DNA of 52,982 bases from an uncultured Bacteroidales bacterium. GTDB taxonomy: Bacteria > Bacteroidota > Bacteroidia > Bacteroidales > UBA932. The translations under genes were made by a program, and so were the position numbers. Under the pieces are notes generated by a model. That model was not told the origin of the DNA. It was given only the letters and a program-made list of their open reading frames with translations, and ran no database searches. Below are positions 1 through 7,370 of the stretch, piece after piece. Position 1 is the first letter of the stretch; every line of letters starts with the position of its first letter. The stretch spans positions 1 to 52,982 of the forward strand of contig CALUQB010000019.1 of NCBI GenBank assembly GCA_944322815.1, in the 5' to 3' direction.

Positions 1-226
1 TGTCCGGAACATTTGCTACCGTACCTACACCTGTCTTCTTCTTGGTTGTGGCTGTTTTCAGACTATAAGTCCCGACTATCCTCATATCCATAACGGAAGT
101 CTGACTCACCGGGTCGTAGATGACTTTGTCCTCATTCTCCACAGTCACTATCCGTGACGGCCTCGTACATCCCATCAGCAGGGGCATCACCGTCCCCGCA
201 CTTGTTTTTGTTGAGTTGTAAAGCAT
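1..226 (-). CDS. Hypothetical protein, 3' end cut by window edge
   Basis: Not recognised. An open frame of 75 codons runs from an ATG at 226 to the window edge without a stop, so only the N-terminus is seen. It begins MLYNSTKTSAGTV and then has MPLLMGC, which resembles a lipobox (LMGC) but lacks the long hydrophobic stretch of a normal lipoprotein signal, so export is uncertain. The rest is polar with many Thr, Val and Lys residues. It starts 10 nt after the stop of the TerB-like gene, on the same strand, and so looks like the fifth gene of the left-hand cassette. Confidence is moderate that it is coding and low for any role. Confidence 0.55.
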   Translation of the reverse strand, partial: MLYNSTKTSAGTVMPLLMGCTRPSRIVTVENEDKVIYDPVSQTSVMDMRIVGTYSLKTATTKKKTGVGTVANVPD

Positions 227-236
227 AATTTTAATT

Positions 237-599
237 TTATAGATTGAACTCTTTTCTCCACTGCGAGAAAAACTGTTGTTCCTGTTCTGATACGACGGAA
301 TCAGCCTTTATCACGTTTCCGATAAATTCTGAAAAAGAGTCAAGTATCGCCCGTCTTTCAACCTTATTGAATTCCTTCAGATATGTTTTCGTTTCGGAAA
401 CAATATCAGAGAAAGAATATGAAGAATCTAATGCCTTAACAGCCAATTTTCTGGTTTCACCAGAAACAGAACAGCCGTTATTGTCAAGTTCAGAAAGGAA
501 ATTTTCAATGAATTTTCTTTCTGTCTCATCATATACACCGTCACAATTGGCAAAAAACAATCCTGTTTTCACCAATAAAATCACTACTGTATCATTCAT
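237..599 (-). CDS. TerB-like small helical protein
   Basis: A 120-residue acidic protein predicted to be all helical. Residues about 15-32 read FFANCDGVYDETERKFIENF and residues about 98-112 read IKADSVVSEQEQQFFSQW; the pattern DG-x-Y/V-x-x-E-x-x-F/f is that of the TerB (tellurite-resistance B) helical bundle, which in known proteins can bind metal ions and often acts as an accessory part of membrane-linked stress or defence complexes. No transmembrane segment or signal is seen. The gene lies 9 nt downstream of a 48-aa hydrophobic ORF and 10 nt upstream of the cut-off gene, so cotranscription is likely. The TerB assignment is from pattern only; the function in this cassette is unknown. Confidence 0.7.
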   Translation of the reverse strand: MNDTVVILLVKTGLFFANCDGVYDETERKFIENFLSELDNNGCSVSGETRKLAVKALDSSYSFSDIVSETKTYLKEFNKVERRAILDSFSEFIGNVIKADSVVSEQEQQFFSQWRKEFNL

Positions 600-608
600 A
601 GCTATTGA

Positions 609-755
609 TTATTTACCTGATATTGCTTTTATCGCCAAAGCTGCAACTGCAATAGTGCCTAACGCGATTGTACCTATCAATCCTTTTTGATTGTTCTGTC
701 CAGAAGTAATAATATCCTTTACCCCGGATGCTGCGTTTTTAGTTACATTTTCCAT
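609..755 (-). CDS. 48-aa hydrophobic small protein
   Basis: A small ORF of 48 codons plus TAA. It begins MENVTKNAASGVKDIITSGQ, a polar, possibly amphipathic N-terminal half, followed by a hydrophobic run of about 20 residues (GLIGTIALGTIAVAALAIKA) and a basic end. This fits a single-span membrane peptide. It is held between the 744-aa gene (18 nt upstream) and the TerB-like gene (9 nt downstream) on the same strand, which supports it as a real cassette member. No family is recognised. Small hydrophobic partners occur in several membrane stress and toxin modules, but nothing in this sequence shows such a role. Confidence 0.6.
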   Translation of the reverse strand: MENVTKNAASGVKDIITSGQNNQKGLIGTIALGTIAVAALAIKAISGK

Positions 756-773
756 AATGACATAATTTTATTG

Positions 774-3008
774 TTAAACATTTGGTTTTAATACGGTACG
801 TTCAATTTCCGCGGCCCGATCCCGTGAGATGCCGAGCGACTCCCGTTCTCTGTCAAGAAGTCGTCGCATACGGTCGGAAATCTCACCGTCTGATGTCATT
901 TCCCGGAATGTATCAAGATACTCCTGTTCTTCTTCAGTTAATTGTGGCTTACACATACTCTCTATTTCTGCCGCACGCTCCGGAGATATTCCAAATTTGT
1001 TTCTCTTCCTTTCGAGATATTTTCTGTCGTCATCAGATATTGAACCTCCGTCTTCAAGGCAAAACAGGACTTCTTCCTTGTATTTTTCTTCTTCATGGCT
1101 TAAACATTCGCACTGATGTTCGTTTTTGTCATTAGGGACTGTGTTTGACTCTGTTTGGGAATTTTTATCTTTCTGCGCTTCTTGATGTTTCAGATAAATT
1201 TTCATTCCTTTACGGATATTTGAAGAATCCATCCCTTTGAGAAACAATCCTGCTTTGTCACCCTTTTCTCCTTCCTGCAGAATAGTACAGAACATCATTA
1301 TATCTTCAATAACAGACTCGTATTCAGAATCTTCATCGCAAATGACCACTTGCTTCCCAGTCTTAATGTCCATAGCCAGTGTTCCCAAAGCGACAGTTCC
1401 ACGTCCTCCAGTATAAGCGAATTTGTCTATCTCCATTACCAGATCCTGTTCTGAATAATTCATTGATTCAGAAACTGAAGGCAATTCATCAAGAGGCTTG
1501 AACTCCACGGATATTTCCCATTCTGTTTCCTGTGTAGAACTGAATGTCGTATCTGCTGATGCAGAATAATTTGCAGATACATTTCCCATAAGATTCTGAA
1601 ATGCAGCCTTCACATCTGTAATCAGATTTTGCGACATATTGGAAGTTTCGTAAGAAGAAACTCTTTTTGTAAAATCAAGCAGCCCGCCTTCCATCCTTTG
1701 CTTTATCAAAGACAGGAGTTCCGGATCTTTTTTCGTCCATACAAGATCTTTTGGACAGTATGGTGCCTTGTAAGGAGAAAATGTCTGTGTCATGAACATT
1801 TCATCTCTTGTCTCGCTGTCCGCAGATGCATTTGACTGATTTTTTACTCCGCCTGACCCGGAGACGATCTTATAGCCTCCTTCTGCATTTACTGCGGATG
1901 ATGTCATGACATTGGAGGACACCTTGTTCCCTTTCAGACATCTTGCTGTTATCTTTGTAGCACCCAAACACTGGAACAAGCGGCACATTTCCTGAACTTT
2001 TTCATAGAAAAGCGTTAACTGTGCATTTTCAAATGGAAGATATACAGGTCTCAACGGATGGGCATAATAGAGGGTGTTAGCCTGCGGATGTCCCATAGGG
2101 AATGATATGTCCTTCGGCAATTCATCCAATGGAAAAACGTACTTTATATTGTCTGTTTCGTCATAACACCCGCCGATATGGTCGAGATCCCGTACAGTAA
2201 ATATAAATTGACGGTCATGATAAGGCTGCAATGAAAATATAAACCGATCTTTAGTCAACTGAATGTCGTTCATCAATTCGTCGGCACAAAGGTCAAGCAT
2301 TTCATCATTGTCTTCCCATGAATACTCTTTATTGATTTCCCATTTGTTCAACTGATCCAAAAATTCGATACTTTCCTCTATCGTCTTGTCAATAATTACT
2401 CCATATCCTCCTTCTCGGCTTCTTATCAGATGTTCTGTATCGTAGTTTTTGCCCGATATCAGTGATATTGCCCATTCTTTCTCTTTGTCATTAAAAGCAT
2501 AAGGCAGCCCCTGGATAGCCAGTCTGGTCGCTTCCATGTGATTATTCATCCAATGTAGCCTTTCGGCTCTTGCGCAACAGAGCGTACAGTACCAAAATTG
2601 TATATTATCTTCGTTCAAATTATTTTCAAGCTTCTGTAAAGCTTCGAGACATTTATCATTTGCTTCATCAGCATCTTGTTTTGCTCTTGTCCTTTCATCG
2701 TTAGGTAAAGTTCCGTCAAGAACAGAATTCCACGCATTATTGAACACCTTGTCCCAGCCTAAATATTTGTTGTAATATGCCATGGCATAGTCATCTTCAG
2801 TAGAACAATATTCTTGGATATATCTGTCCACCTTATGCTGAAATCTGTCATTGTCAAACGAATCTCTTCTCAAGTCCTTGTCTATTGAATTTGACAGTTC
2901 TTCTTTCTTCTCTTTTGTTTCCGCCACTTTTGCAACCTGTTTAGATACGGCTTCAGCGGCATAACCTACTAAAGGACTTGCAGTCTTAATAACATCAATT
3001 AGTTTCAT
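774..3008 (-). CDS. 744-aa cassette protein with C-terminal helical-hairpin repeats
   Basis: Not recognised as a characterised family. Residues 1-240 look helical and charged, with a stretch around 130-170 (FWYCTLCCARAERL, NNHMEATRLAIQGL) that resembles TPR-like helices. Residues about 280-345 hold a Tyr/Pro-rich segment (MGHPQANTLYYAHPLRPVYLP). Residues about 370-410 are rich in Gly, Ser and Asn, and about 420-510 contain W-x-x-x-DPELLSLIKQRMEGG and a likely beta-rich region. After a hydrophilic linker near residues 605-632 come two copies of about 50 residues (about 636-685 and 690-738) sharing DG-x-IS-D...R..L.R.R..xGIS..RAAEIE. No signal peptide and no clear membrane span. Spacing to both flanking cassette genes is short. 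Base composition is clearly AT-richer than the core genes to the right. Confidence 0.8.
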   Translation of the reverse strand: MKLIDVIKTASPLVGYAAEAVSKQVAKVAETKEKKEELSNSIDKDLRRDSFDNDRFQHKVDRYIQEYCSTEDDYAMAYYNKYLGWDKVFNNAWNSVLDGTLPNDERTRAKQDADEANDKCLEALQKLENNLNEDNIQFWYCTLCCARAERLHWMNNHMEATRLAIQGLPYAFNDKEKEWAISLISGKNYDTEHLIRSREGGYGVIIDKTIEESIEFLDQLNKWEINKEYSWEDNDEMLDLCADELMNDIQLTKDRFIFSLQPYHDRQFIFTVRDLDHIGGCYDETDNIKYVFPLDELPKDISFPMGHPQANTLYYAHPLRPVYLPFENAQLTLFYEKVQEMCRLFQCLGATKITARCLKGNKVSSNVMTSSAVNAEGGYKIVSGSGGVKNQSNASADSETRDEMFMTQTFSPYKAPYCPKDLVWTKKDPELLSLIKQRMEGGLLDFTKRVSSYETSNMSQNLITDVKAAFQNLMGNVSANYSASADTTFSSTQETEWEISVEFKPLDELPSVSESMNYSEQDLVMEIDKFAYTGGRGTVALGTLAMDIKTGKQVVICDEDSEYESVIEDIMMFCTILQEGEKGDKAGLFLKGMDSSNIRKGMKIYLKHQEAQKDKNSQTESNTVPNDKNEHQCECLSHEEEKYKEEVLFCLEDGGSISDDDRKYLERKRNKFGISPERAAEIESMCKPQLTEEEQEYLDTFREMTSDGEISDRMRRLLDRERESLGISRDRAAEIERTVLKPNV

Positions 3009-3042
3009 GATGAAGTTATTTATTTTATAGTTCGTTGCATTT

Positions 3043-3567
3043 CTATAAACTTTTCACGAATATATACCCTACCGTCCACAACCCTGCCCAGCTGATATAG
3101 ACGAACGCTGCCATGAAGCGGTTGAGACTGTATTTGAGGGTCATATCGAACATGCCGACATCGCTGTTGACATACAGCATCCTGCGAGAGACGACATCGT
3201 CCATATTTATGGCGGTATATATACCGATAGCCAGTGCCACAACGAGCGATACTGCACCATTGGCAATCAAGGCAGACGGCATCCACGGCAAGGTGGCGCT
3301 ACCTATTGTATCGGGACTGACTATGACATAGATGTACCCGGCCAGCATCAAAAGGAACAATATCATGCTCATCTCAAAGTTCTTGACCGTTATCGATGCC
3401 GGCAGCGCCATTAAAAATACGGCGACACTGATGAGTCCCCATTTCTCCTGCGCCGTAAAGACAAAAGAATCAATCCCGACGGCGAAAAGAATTCCGAATA
3501 CGATGCACAGAAGCACCGTCACAAACACCTCAAAGTTGGCTATCAGCCATGAAACAAATGTCTTCAT
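3043..3567 (-). CDS. Multi-pass membrane protein, first gene of cassette
   Basis: A 174-residue protein with about five predicted membrane spans: residues about 10-33 (FEVFVTVLLCIVFGILFAVG), 43-60, 66-85 (MSMILFLLMLAGYIYVIV), 96-118 (LIANGAVSLVVALAIGIYTA) and 148-172. Between spans four and five is a soluble loop with DDVVSRRMLYVNSD. No family is recognised and no catalytic residues stand out. It is the most upstream gene of the minus-strand cassette, 34 nt ahead of the 744-aa gene, and its start is followed upstream by a 575-bp stretch without a convincing gene. It could anchor the cassette's soluble proteins at the inner membrane, which is inference from gene order only. Confidence 0.75.
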   Translation of the reverse strand: MKTFVSWLIANFEVFVTVLLCIVFGILFAVGIDSFVFTAQEKWGLISVAVFLMALPASITVKNFEMSMILFLLMLAGYIYVIVSPDTIGSATLPWMPSALIANGAVSLVVALAIGIYTAINMDDVVSRRMLYVNSDVGMFDMTLKYSLNRFMAAFVYISWAGLWTVGYIFVKSL

Positions 3568-3739
3568 TATATTCTGGAATCAGGTTAAAAATATTTCTCA
3601 ACAACAATGGCACAACAATCCGTTTCATAATTTATCGTGTTACTAATACAGTTCCACTCATGCACAAAAAAAGTGCGGTGCTGCCGTTTTCCATATTACG
3701 ACAGGCACCGCCAAGCGCCTCATAGAGATACAGATAAAC

Positions 3740-3952
3740 AAGCAGTCCGCACCCTTACAGGTATACGAACAACGCTTCTTTATCCCTTTCTCTACTATGG
3801 CCTGCAGGATTATCCCGACGGCCAAACAAAATTGGCGGTTTTGTCGTAAAAGGGAATCCGAAGATTCTATTCCAAATTTTCAGCTTTTCCGGTCTTTGAC
3901 CGATTTATACAAAGTTAAAAATTTTTCATAAGAACATTGCTGCGGACTGCTT
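3740..3952. repeat. Pair of 12-bp inverted arms
   Basis: AAGCAGTCCGCA at 3740-3751 is the exact reverse complement of TGCGGACTGCTT at 3941-3952. The two arms bound 213 bp without an intact gene, the layout of a small non-autonomous element or a decayed insertion sequence. No matching target-site duplication is visible outside the arms, so this remains weak. Confidence 0.35.
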
Positions 3953-3978
3953 TTTTCGCACAATTATCTTGTAATGTT

Positions 3979-4019
3979 GAATTCAGGGACTCTCTGCCAA
4001 TGCCTGCAATCCTGAATTC
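3979..4019. repeat. 9-bp inverted repeat, possible hairpin
   Basis: GAATTCAGG at 3979-3987 pairs exactly with CCTGAATTC at 4011-4019 across a 23-nt loop. It sits about 125 nt downstream of the minus-strand glycosylase-like gene and could end its transcript, but no T-run follows on either strand. Confidence 0.45.
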
Positions 4020-4142
4020 CCCTTCAATAAAATTACACTTTAATATATAAGCGAAGAAAAAATTAGGACAGGGATTTTATAAAATAATTATTATCAACAA
4101 GTAAAATTTGAGTTTATGAAAAGTTCATTACACGAGCCGGAA

Positions 4143-5153
4143 TCAGTCTCGCCTGCGTCTGTGCTTCAGATTCAAATCACTGATACGTTTTTCGATATTC
4201 GCGATATCGGTATGCAGCATGTCCTGGATGTCCTTGTATGTAAGCCTGTTTTTGTTGGGCGACAAGTCTCTGACAGCCCGCCGTATCTCATGTATGAGCC
4301 TGACCGTCTTTTCCGAATCTTTTTCGTGGCACTCTATGCGCGGCACCGGACTGTCTTGTACTGCATGAATAATATCATGTGCATTGTAAAGGATCGAGGA
4401 TATGCGGTCTATAAGACATGTTTCCGTAAGATTCATTTGTTCCATCAGGAATTTCCTGTACCACGCATAGCGGACTCTTTTTCTTCTATATCGCGGAGAC
4501 ATGTGTATGGAAAATTGTCCGTCATAGGCGACAGCCACCTCCCAGACAGACATGGAACCGACGAAATAGTTACCTATAAATTTGAGATTCAATCCTTTCA
4601 GTTTGCGCGCATTGCTGAACACGGCATCCTTTACGGCATCTGTCCAGATGTATATGAGCTCCGGTCTGAGTTCCTCCAGGACTTGCATGAATGCCGGGAA
4701 ATCAGCATCGAGTACAGATTTGCGATCCGGATATGTGAAGTCTTCCGCTTCAGGAAGAAAATGCTGGATATAATTGTAGAATGCCACTCTGTCCCAGAAG
4801 TCTGCGCGTTCCTGCCGGGATATGATGCGGCCTCGTATCCCCGTCATGAAGCGTGTGAACTCCCCGTAGGAGGGACAGCGTTCACCTTCGGTATAAGAGT
4901 CTATCTCTATGATATTGCTGTTCGAAATCCGGTAATAGCCATTATACAGGTCCATCCTGTCCTTGTATATGGGGCACAAGTCGTCAAATTCCCTGGAACG
5001 GCCTTTCCCGACACATTGTTCATAATAGGTACAGCCATACTGGCCGGCGTGGGCTTCCCAGCAAAAATGATAGGCTCCCACGACAAGTGTTTTCACTCCG
5101 TTGAATCCTTCGGAATATCTATTGCCTTTTCTTGGCTTGAAAAAATAACGCAA
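4143..5153 (-). CDS. Uracil-DNA-glycosylase-like protein with C-terminal helical extension
   Basis: A 336-residue protein. Residues about 17-32 (FNGVKTLVVGAYHFCW) resemble the first strand and loop of the uracil-DNA glycosylase fold, FWDRVAFYNYIQHFLP at about 119-134 resembles the middle of that fold, and RPELIYIWTDAV at about 163-174 matches the central strand preceding its second motif; IHMSPRYRRKR near 217-227 sits where an H-P/S motif would be. Several Cys residues (CTYYEQC, LCPIY) are near the N-terminus. About 100 C-terminal residues form a charged helical region. The start appears to be TTG at 5151-5153: a stop lies six codons upstream and no ATG is near. It lies 46 nt after the phosphopantetheinyl transferase gene. 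A base-excision role is inferred from fold resemblance only. Confidence 0.6.
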   Translation of the reverse strand: MRYFFKPRKGNRYSEGFNGVKTLVVGAYHFCWEAHAGQYGCTYYEQCVGKGRSREFDDLCPIYKDRMDLYNGYYRISNSNIIEIDSYTEGERCPSYGEFTRFMTGIRGRIISRQERADFWDRVAFYNYIQHFLPEAEDFTYPDRKSVLDADFPAFMQVLEELRPELIYIWTDAVKDAVFSNARKLKGLNLKFIGNYFVGSMSVWEVAVAYDGQFSIHMSPRYRRKRVRYAWYRKFLMEQMNLTETCLIDRISSILYNAHDIIHAVQDSPVPRIECHEKDSEKTVRLIHEIRRAVRDLSPNKNRLTYKDIQDMLHTDIANIEKRISDLNLKHRRRRD

Positions 5154-5199
5154 ACAAATTAGAAAATTTCAAAATTGGCTAACAATGGTGTTTCATGGG

Positions 5200-5835
5200 T
5201 CAGCCTACTACCCAGACTAAGACGTGCCTGTCGAAAAAGACATAACCGAGCTCGAATTCTTCTTCATGTCCGTCCTTGTGGGTAAAGGTGGCTTCCAGTT
5301 CGCCTTTCCCCTTGAGAGTGAATTTTTCCACTTCGATCTGTTCCGCAAAGTCGACCCTGTTCTGGGACATCCTTTTGTATATGGCTTCTTTTGCACACCA
5401 GTAGATGGCCAGCTGCTCGTTCTTCTGGTCGTCATCCAGATCTTCTATCTCTTCTTCGGAGAGGGCTTTCTGTTCTACTGCCGAGAAATCCCTGTCCAGG
5501 GACTCGATGTCGATGCCGAGATCGTCTTCCTGATGAGTGATCACGGCGACGTACTTTTCGCAGTGGGTTATGCTTATGTTGGTGATACAGTTTTCGAGAA
5601 AAGGCTTGCCGTTGTCATGATGGCCGAGGTAAACCTTTTCCTCGAACATTTCATTCAGGAGTGCGCGGACAGCCAGCTTCTGCTTCCGGAGACTCTGATT
5701 GCGGATCAGCGAGATTTCTTCCATTTCATCTGTCGGCACAGAACTCATGGCTATGAGGTCTTCTTCCGTCTCGGTGATCTGCCAGACTCCGATTTCTGCT
5801 TTATTATCAAGCGTTTTCCTTAAATACAGTCCCAT
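5200..5835 (-). CDS. 4'-phosphopantetheinyl transferase, Sfp type
   Basis: Members of this superfamily move the phosphopantetheine arm of coenzyme A onto a conserved Ser of acyl or peptidyl carrier proteins. The 211-residue length fits. The two hallmark motifs are present: GIDIES at about residues 112-117 (metal-binding Asp and Glu) and WCAKEAIYK at about 146-154 (W-x-x-KEA). NISITHCEKYVAV near 87-99 matches the substrate-side strand of the family. The ATG at 5833-5835 follows a long leader starting near a strong minus-strand promoter at 6092-6099. The carrier protein it serves is not in this window. The exact type (Sfp or another group) is not resolved. Confidence 0.88.
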   Translation of the reverse strand: MGLYLRKTLDNKAEIGVWQITETEEDLIAMSSVPTDEMEEISLIRNQSLRKQKLAVRALLNEMFEEKVYLGHHDNGKPFLENCITNISITHCEKYVAVITHQEDDLGIDIESLDRDFSAVEQKALSEEEIEDLDDDQKNEQLAIYWCAKEAIYKRMSQNRVDFAEQIEVEKFTLKGKGELEATFTHKDGHEEEFELGYVFFDRHVLVWVVG

Positions 5836-5856
5836 AATAATCCAATATTCCCGTTC

Positions 5857-6063
5857 TTATGAAATGGTATTCCCTGTGGTGCCTATATACGACAATCCTG
5901 TATGTGCCTTATAGACGCATACACAATGACACCCGGTCCCGTTTTCGTTTTCGGAACCGGACTTCGAGTCCAGTATCATGAAAATACAGTTCGACAGCGG
6001 ATCGTCAGACATCGAGTCCGCTTCAATAGCTGAAGGTTTTACTGTTGGACTGGGAGGTTCCAC
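5857..6063 (-). CDS. Possible small Cys-containing protein or leader ORF
   Basis: An open frame of 68 codons begins with GTG at 6061-6063 and ends 21 nt before the phosphopantetheinyl transferase start; an internal ATG would give 51 residues (MSDDPLSNCIFMILDSKSG and onward). It contains GCHCVCVYKAHTG. A strong promoter element lies about 30 nt upstream, so the region is very likely transcribed. The amino-acid composition is not clearly protein-like, and the stretch may instead be an untranslated leader with hairpins such as CCGGTTCC/GGGACCGG (about 5925-5955). I would not assign a function. Confidence 0.3.
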   Translation of the reverse strand: MEPPSPTVKPSAIEADSMSDDPLSNCIFMILDSKSGSENENGTGCHCVCVYKAHTGLSYIGTTGNTIS

Positions 6064-6091
6064 TTCGTTTTATCGGTTTTGATTCAGTCTG

Positions 6092-6117
6092 CAAATATAG
6101 ACATTTTTTAAATGTCT
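6092..6117 (-). promoter_or_regulatory. Minus-strand promoter with overlapping palindrome
   Basis: Reading leftward, TATATTTGCA places a Bacteroidota -7 element at 6099-6092. Immediately upstream, GACATTTTTTAAATGTC at 6100-6116 has 7-bp perfect inverted arms around a 3-nt spacer, where a repressor or activator could contact the promoter. It should drive the phosphopantetheinyl transferase and the glycosylase-like gene. Confidence 0.6.
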
Positions 6118-6202
6118 TCTTATTATTTGGGAAAATTTCTGACAGACTGAATCTTTTAAGAAATTATCATGACGAAAATGGAATTATCGTCAAAGAAATT
6201 GT

Positions 6203-6210
6203 TATATTTG
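6203..6210 (+). promoter_or_regulatory. mdh promoter -7 element
   Basis: TATATTTG matches the Bacteroidota TAnnTTTG element and lies 48 nt before the malate dehydrogenase ATG. No clear -33 TTTG is seen at the usual distance. Confidence 0.6.
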
Positions 6211-6258
6211 TCGGATTGAAGACAGCCGAATAATAAGTTGCATAAAATATAATGTATT

Positions 6259-7254
6259 ATGGATTTTCTGACAAATGAAAAACTGACCATCATCGGGGCT
6301 GCCGGAATGATCGGGTCGAATATGGCCCAGACTGCCATGATGATGAAGCTTACTCCGAATCTCTGCCTTTATGATCCTTTCGCTACTGGCCTGAAAGGTG
6401 TGGCTGAGGAAATGTATCACTGTGCATTCGACGGAGCGGAGATCACGTATACTGATGATATCAAGGAAGCTTTGACGGGGGCCAAATATGTGGTTTCTTC
6501 CGGCGGAGCGCCACGCAAACAGGGCATGACCCGTGAGGATCTGCTCAAGGGGAACTGCGAGATCGCGGAGCAGCTCGGAAAGGATATCAAGGCATACTGC
6601 CCTGATGTAAAGCACGTGGTCATCATCTTCAACCCTGCTGACCTCACAGGTCTCGTTACCCTTCTTCATTCAGGACTGAAGCCGTCACAGCTTACGACTC
6701 TGGCCGCTCTGGATTCCACCAGACTTCAGAGTGCTCTTGCGCAGGAGTTCGGCGTACAGCAATGCAAGGTGACAGGCTGCCACACTTATGGCGGTCACGG
6801 CGAGCAGATGGCTGTATTCGCTTCCGAGGCTAAGGTGGACGGAGTGCCTTTCACGGAACTTCTCGGCTCGAAACTTCCTTTCGTAAGATGGGATGAAATC
6901 AAGGGCGATGTCATACAGGGAGGAAAGAAGATCATAGAGCTCAGAGGCCGTTCTTCATTCCAGAGCCCTTCATACGTATCCATCGAGATGATAGCTGCAG
7001 CCATGGGCGGCAAGCCGTTTACCTGGCCTGCAGGCTGCTATGTGAACACTCCTAAGTATCACAATGTGATGATGGCCATGCCTACCGTCATCGACGGTAC
7101 CGGTGTCCACTATTCGGATGTAAAGGGTACTGCCGAGGAAATGGCCGCTCTCGATGCTTCATACGAACATCTCTGCAAGATGCGTGATGAGATCATCGGT
7201 CTGAATATCATCCCTGCAGTCGAAGACTGGAAGACAGTGAATCCGAATCTCTAG
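6259..7254 (+). CDS. mdh: Malate dehydrogenase
   Basis: A 331-residue NAD-dependent dehydrogenase of the lactate/malate family, which interconverts malate and oxaloacetate in the cytosol. The N-terminal Rossmann motif reads IIGAAGMIGSNMA (residues about 11-23), with the acidic ribose-binding Asp in LYDPF near 38. The catalytic His lies in TYGGHGEQM near residues 176-184, where most relatives have GGHGDTM; the Glu-Gln variant is known from Bacteroidota enzymes. FNPAD near 124 matches the conserved N-P-x-D motif. It stands alone with its own promoter and a strong terminator. Substrate is assigned from overall family resemblance; lactate use cannot be excluded from sequence. Confidence 0.88.
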   Translation: MDFLTNEKLTIIGAAGMIGSNMAQTAMMMKLTPNLCLYDPFATGLKGVAEEMYHCAFDGAEITYTDDIKEALTGAKYVVSSGGAPRKQGMTREDLLKGNCEIAEQLGKDIKAYCPDVKHVVIIFNPADLTGLVTLLHSGLKPSQLTTLAALDSTRLQSALAQEFGVQQCKVTGCHTYGGHGEQMAVFASEAKVDGVPFTELLGSKLPFVRWDEIKGDVIQGGKKIIELRGRSSFQSPSYVSIEMIAAAMGGKPFTWPAGCYVNTPKYHNVMMAMPTVIDGTGVHYSDVKGTAEEMAALDASYEHLCKMRDEIIGLNIIPAVEDWKTVNPNL

Positions 7255-7274
7255 CAGACAGGAATCCCTGACAG

Positions 7275-7317
7275 AAAACGGTGTCTCAAGGAATTTTTCC
7301 GGGACACCGTTTTTTTT
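7275..7317 (+). terminator. Intrinsic terminator after mdh
   Basis: ACGGTGTC (7278-7285) pairs with GACACCGT (7303-7310) and is followed by a run of T residues to 7317. It is 20-odd nt after the mdh stop. Confidence 0.9.
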
Positions 7318-7370
7318 GCGTTCGGTTGCGCACCGATCTTAGCGTAAAACCAGTCTGTTTTTGAAAAAAG

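Larger units (their letters stand above)
3568..4142. other. Gene-poor AT-rich stretch with inverted repeats
   Basis: No convincing gene lies here. On the plus strand a frame is open from about 3650 to 3928, but it lacks an ATG until MACRIIPTAK near 3799 and matches nothing I recognise; it may be a decayed remnant. The stretch contains a 9-bp inverted repeat (3979-4019), a pair of 12-bp inverted arms 213 bp apart (3740-3952) and several short hairpins such as GCCAA/TTGGC near 3820-3840. The cassette promoter should be in the part next to 3567 on the minus strand, but I could not find a clean TAnnTTTG element there. Confidence 0.5.

Noticed and set aside
3637-3849. Plus-strand ORF of 70 codons in the gap at 3.6-3.8 kb
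   Set aside because: Composition is not protein-like and there is no supporting context; kept only as part of the gap description.
3740-3952. Confident call of a miniature inverted-repeat element
   Set aside because: No target-site duplication or second copy could be shown from this window; kept as a low-confidence repeat.
4116-5162. Plus-strand open frame of 348 codons over the glycosylase-like gene
   Set aside because: Rich in Cys, Tyr and Phe in a way typical of antisense frames; the minus-strand protein has clear fold signals.
5836-6090. 6S RNA or transfer-messenger RNA in the leader region
   Set aside because: Size fits, but neither the tRNA-like ends of tmRNA nor the open-bubble structure of 6S RNA could be seen.
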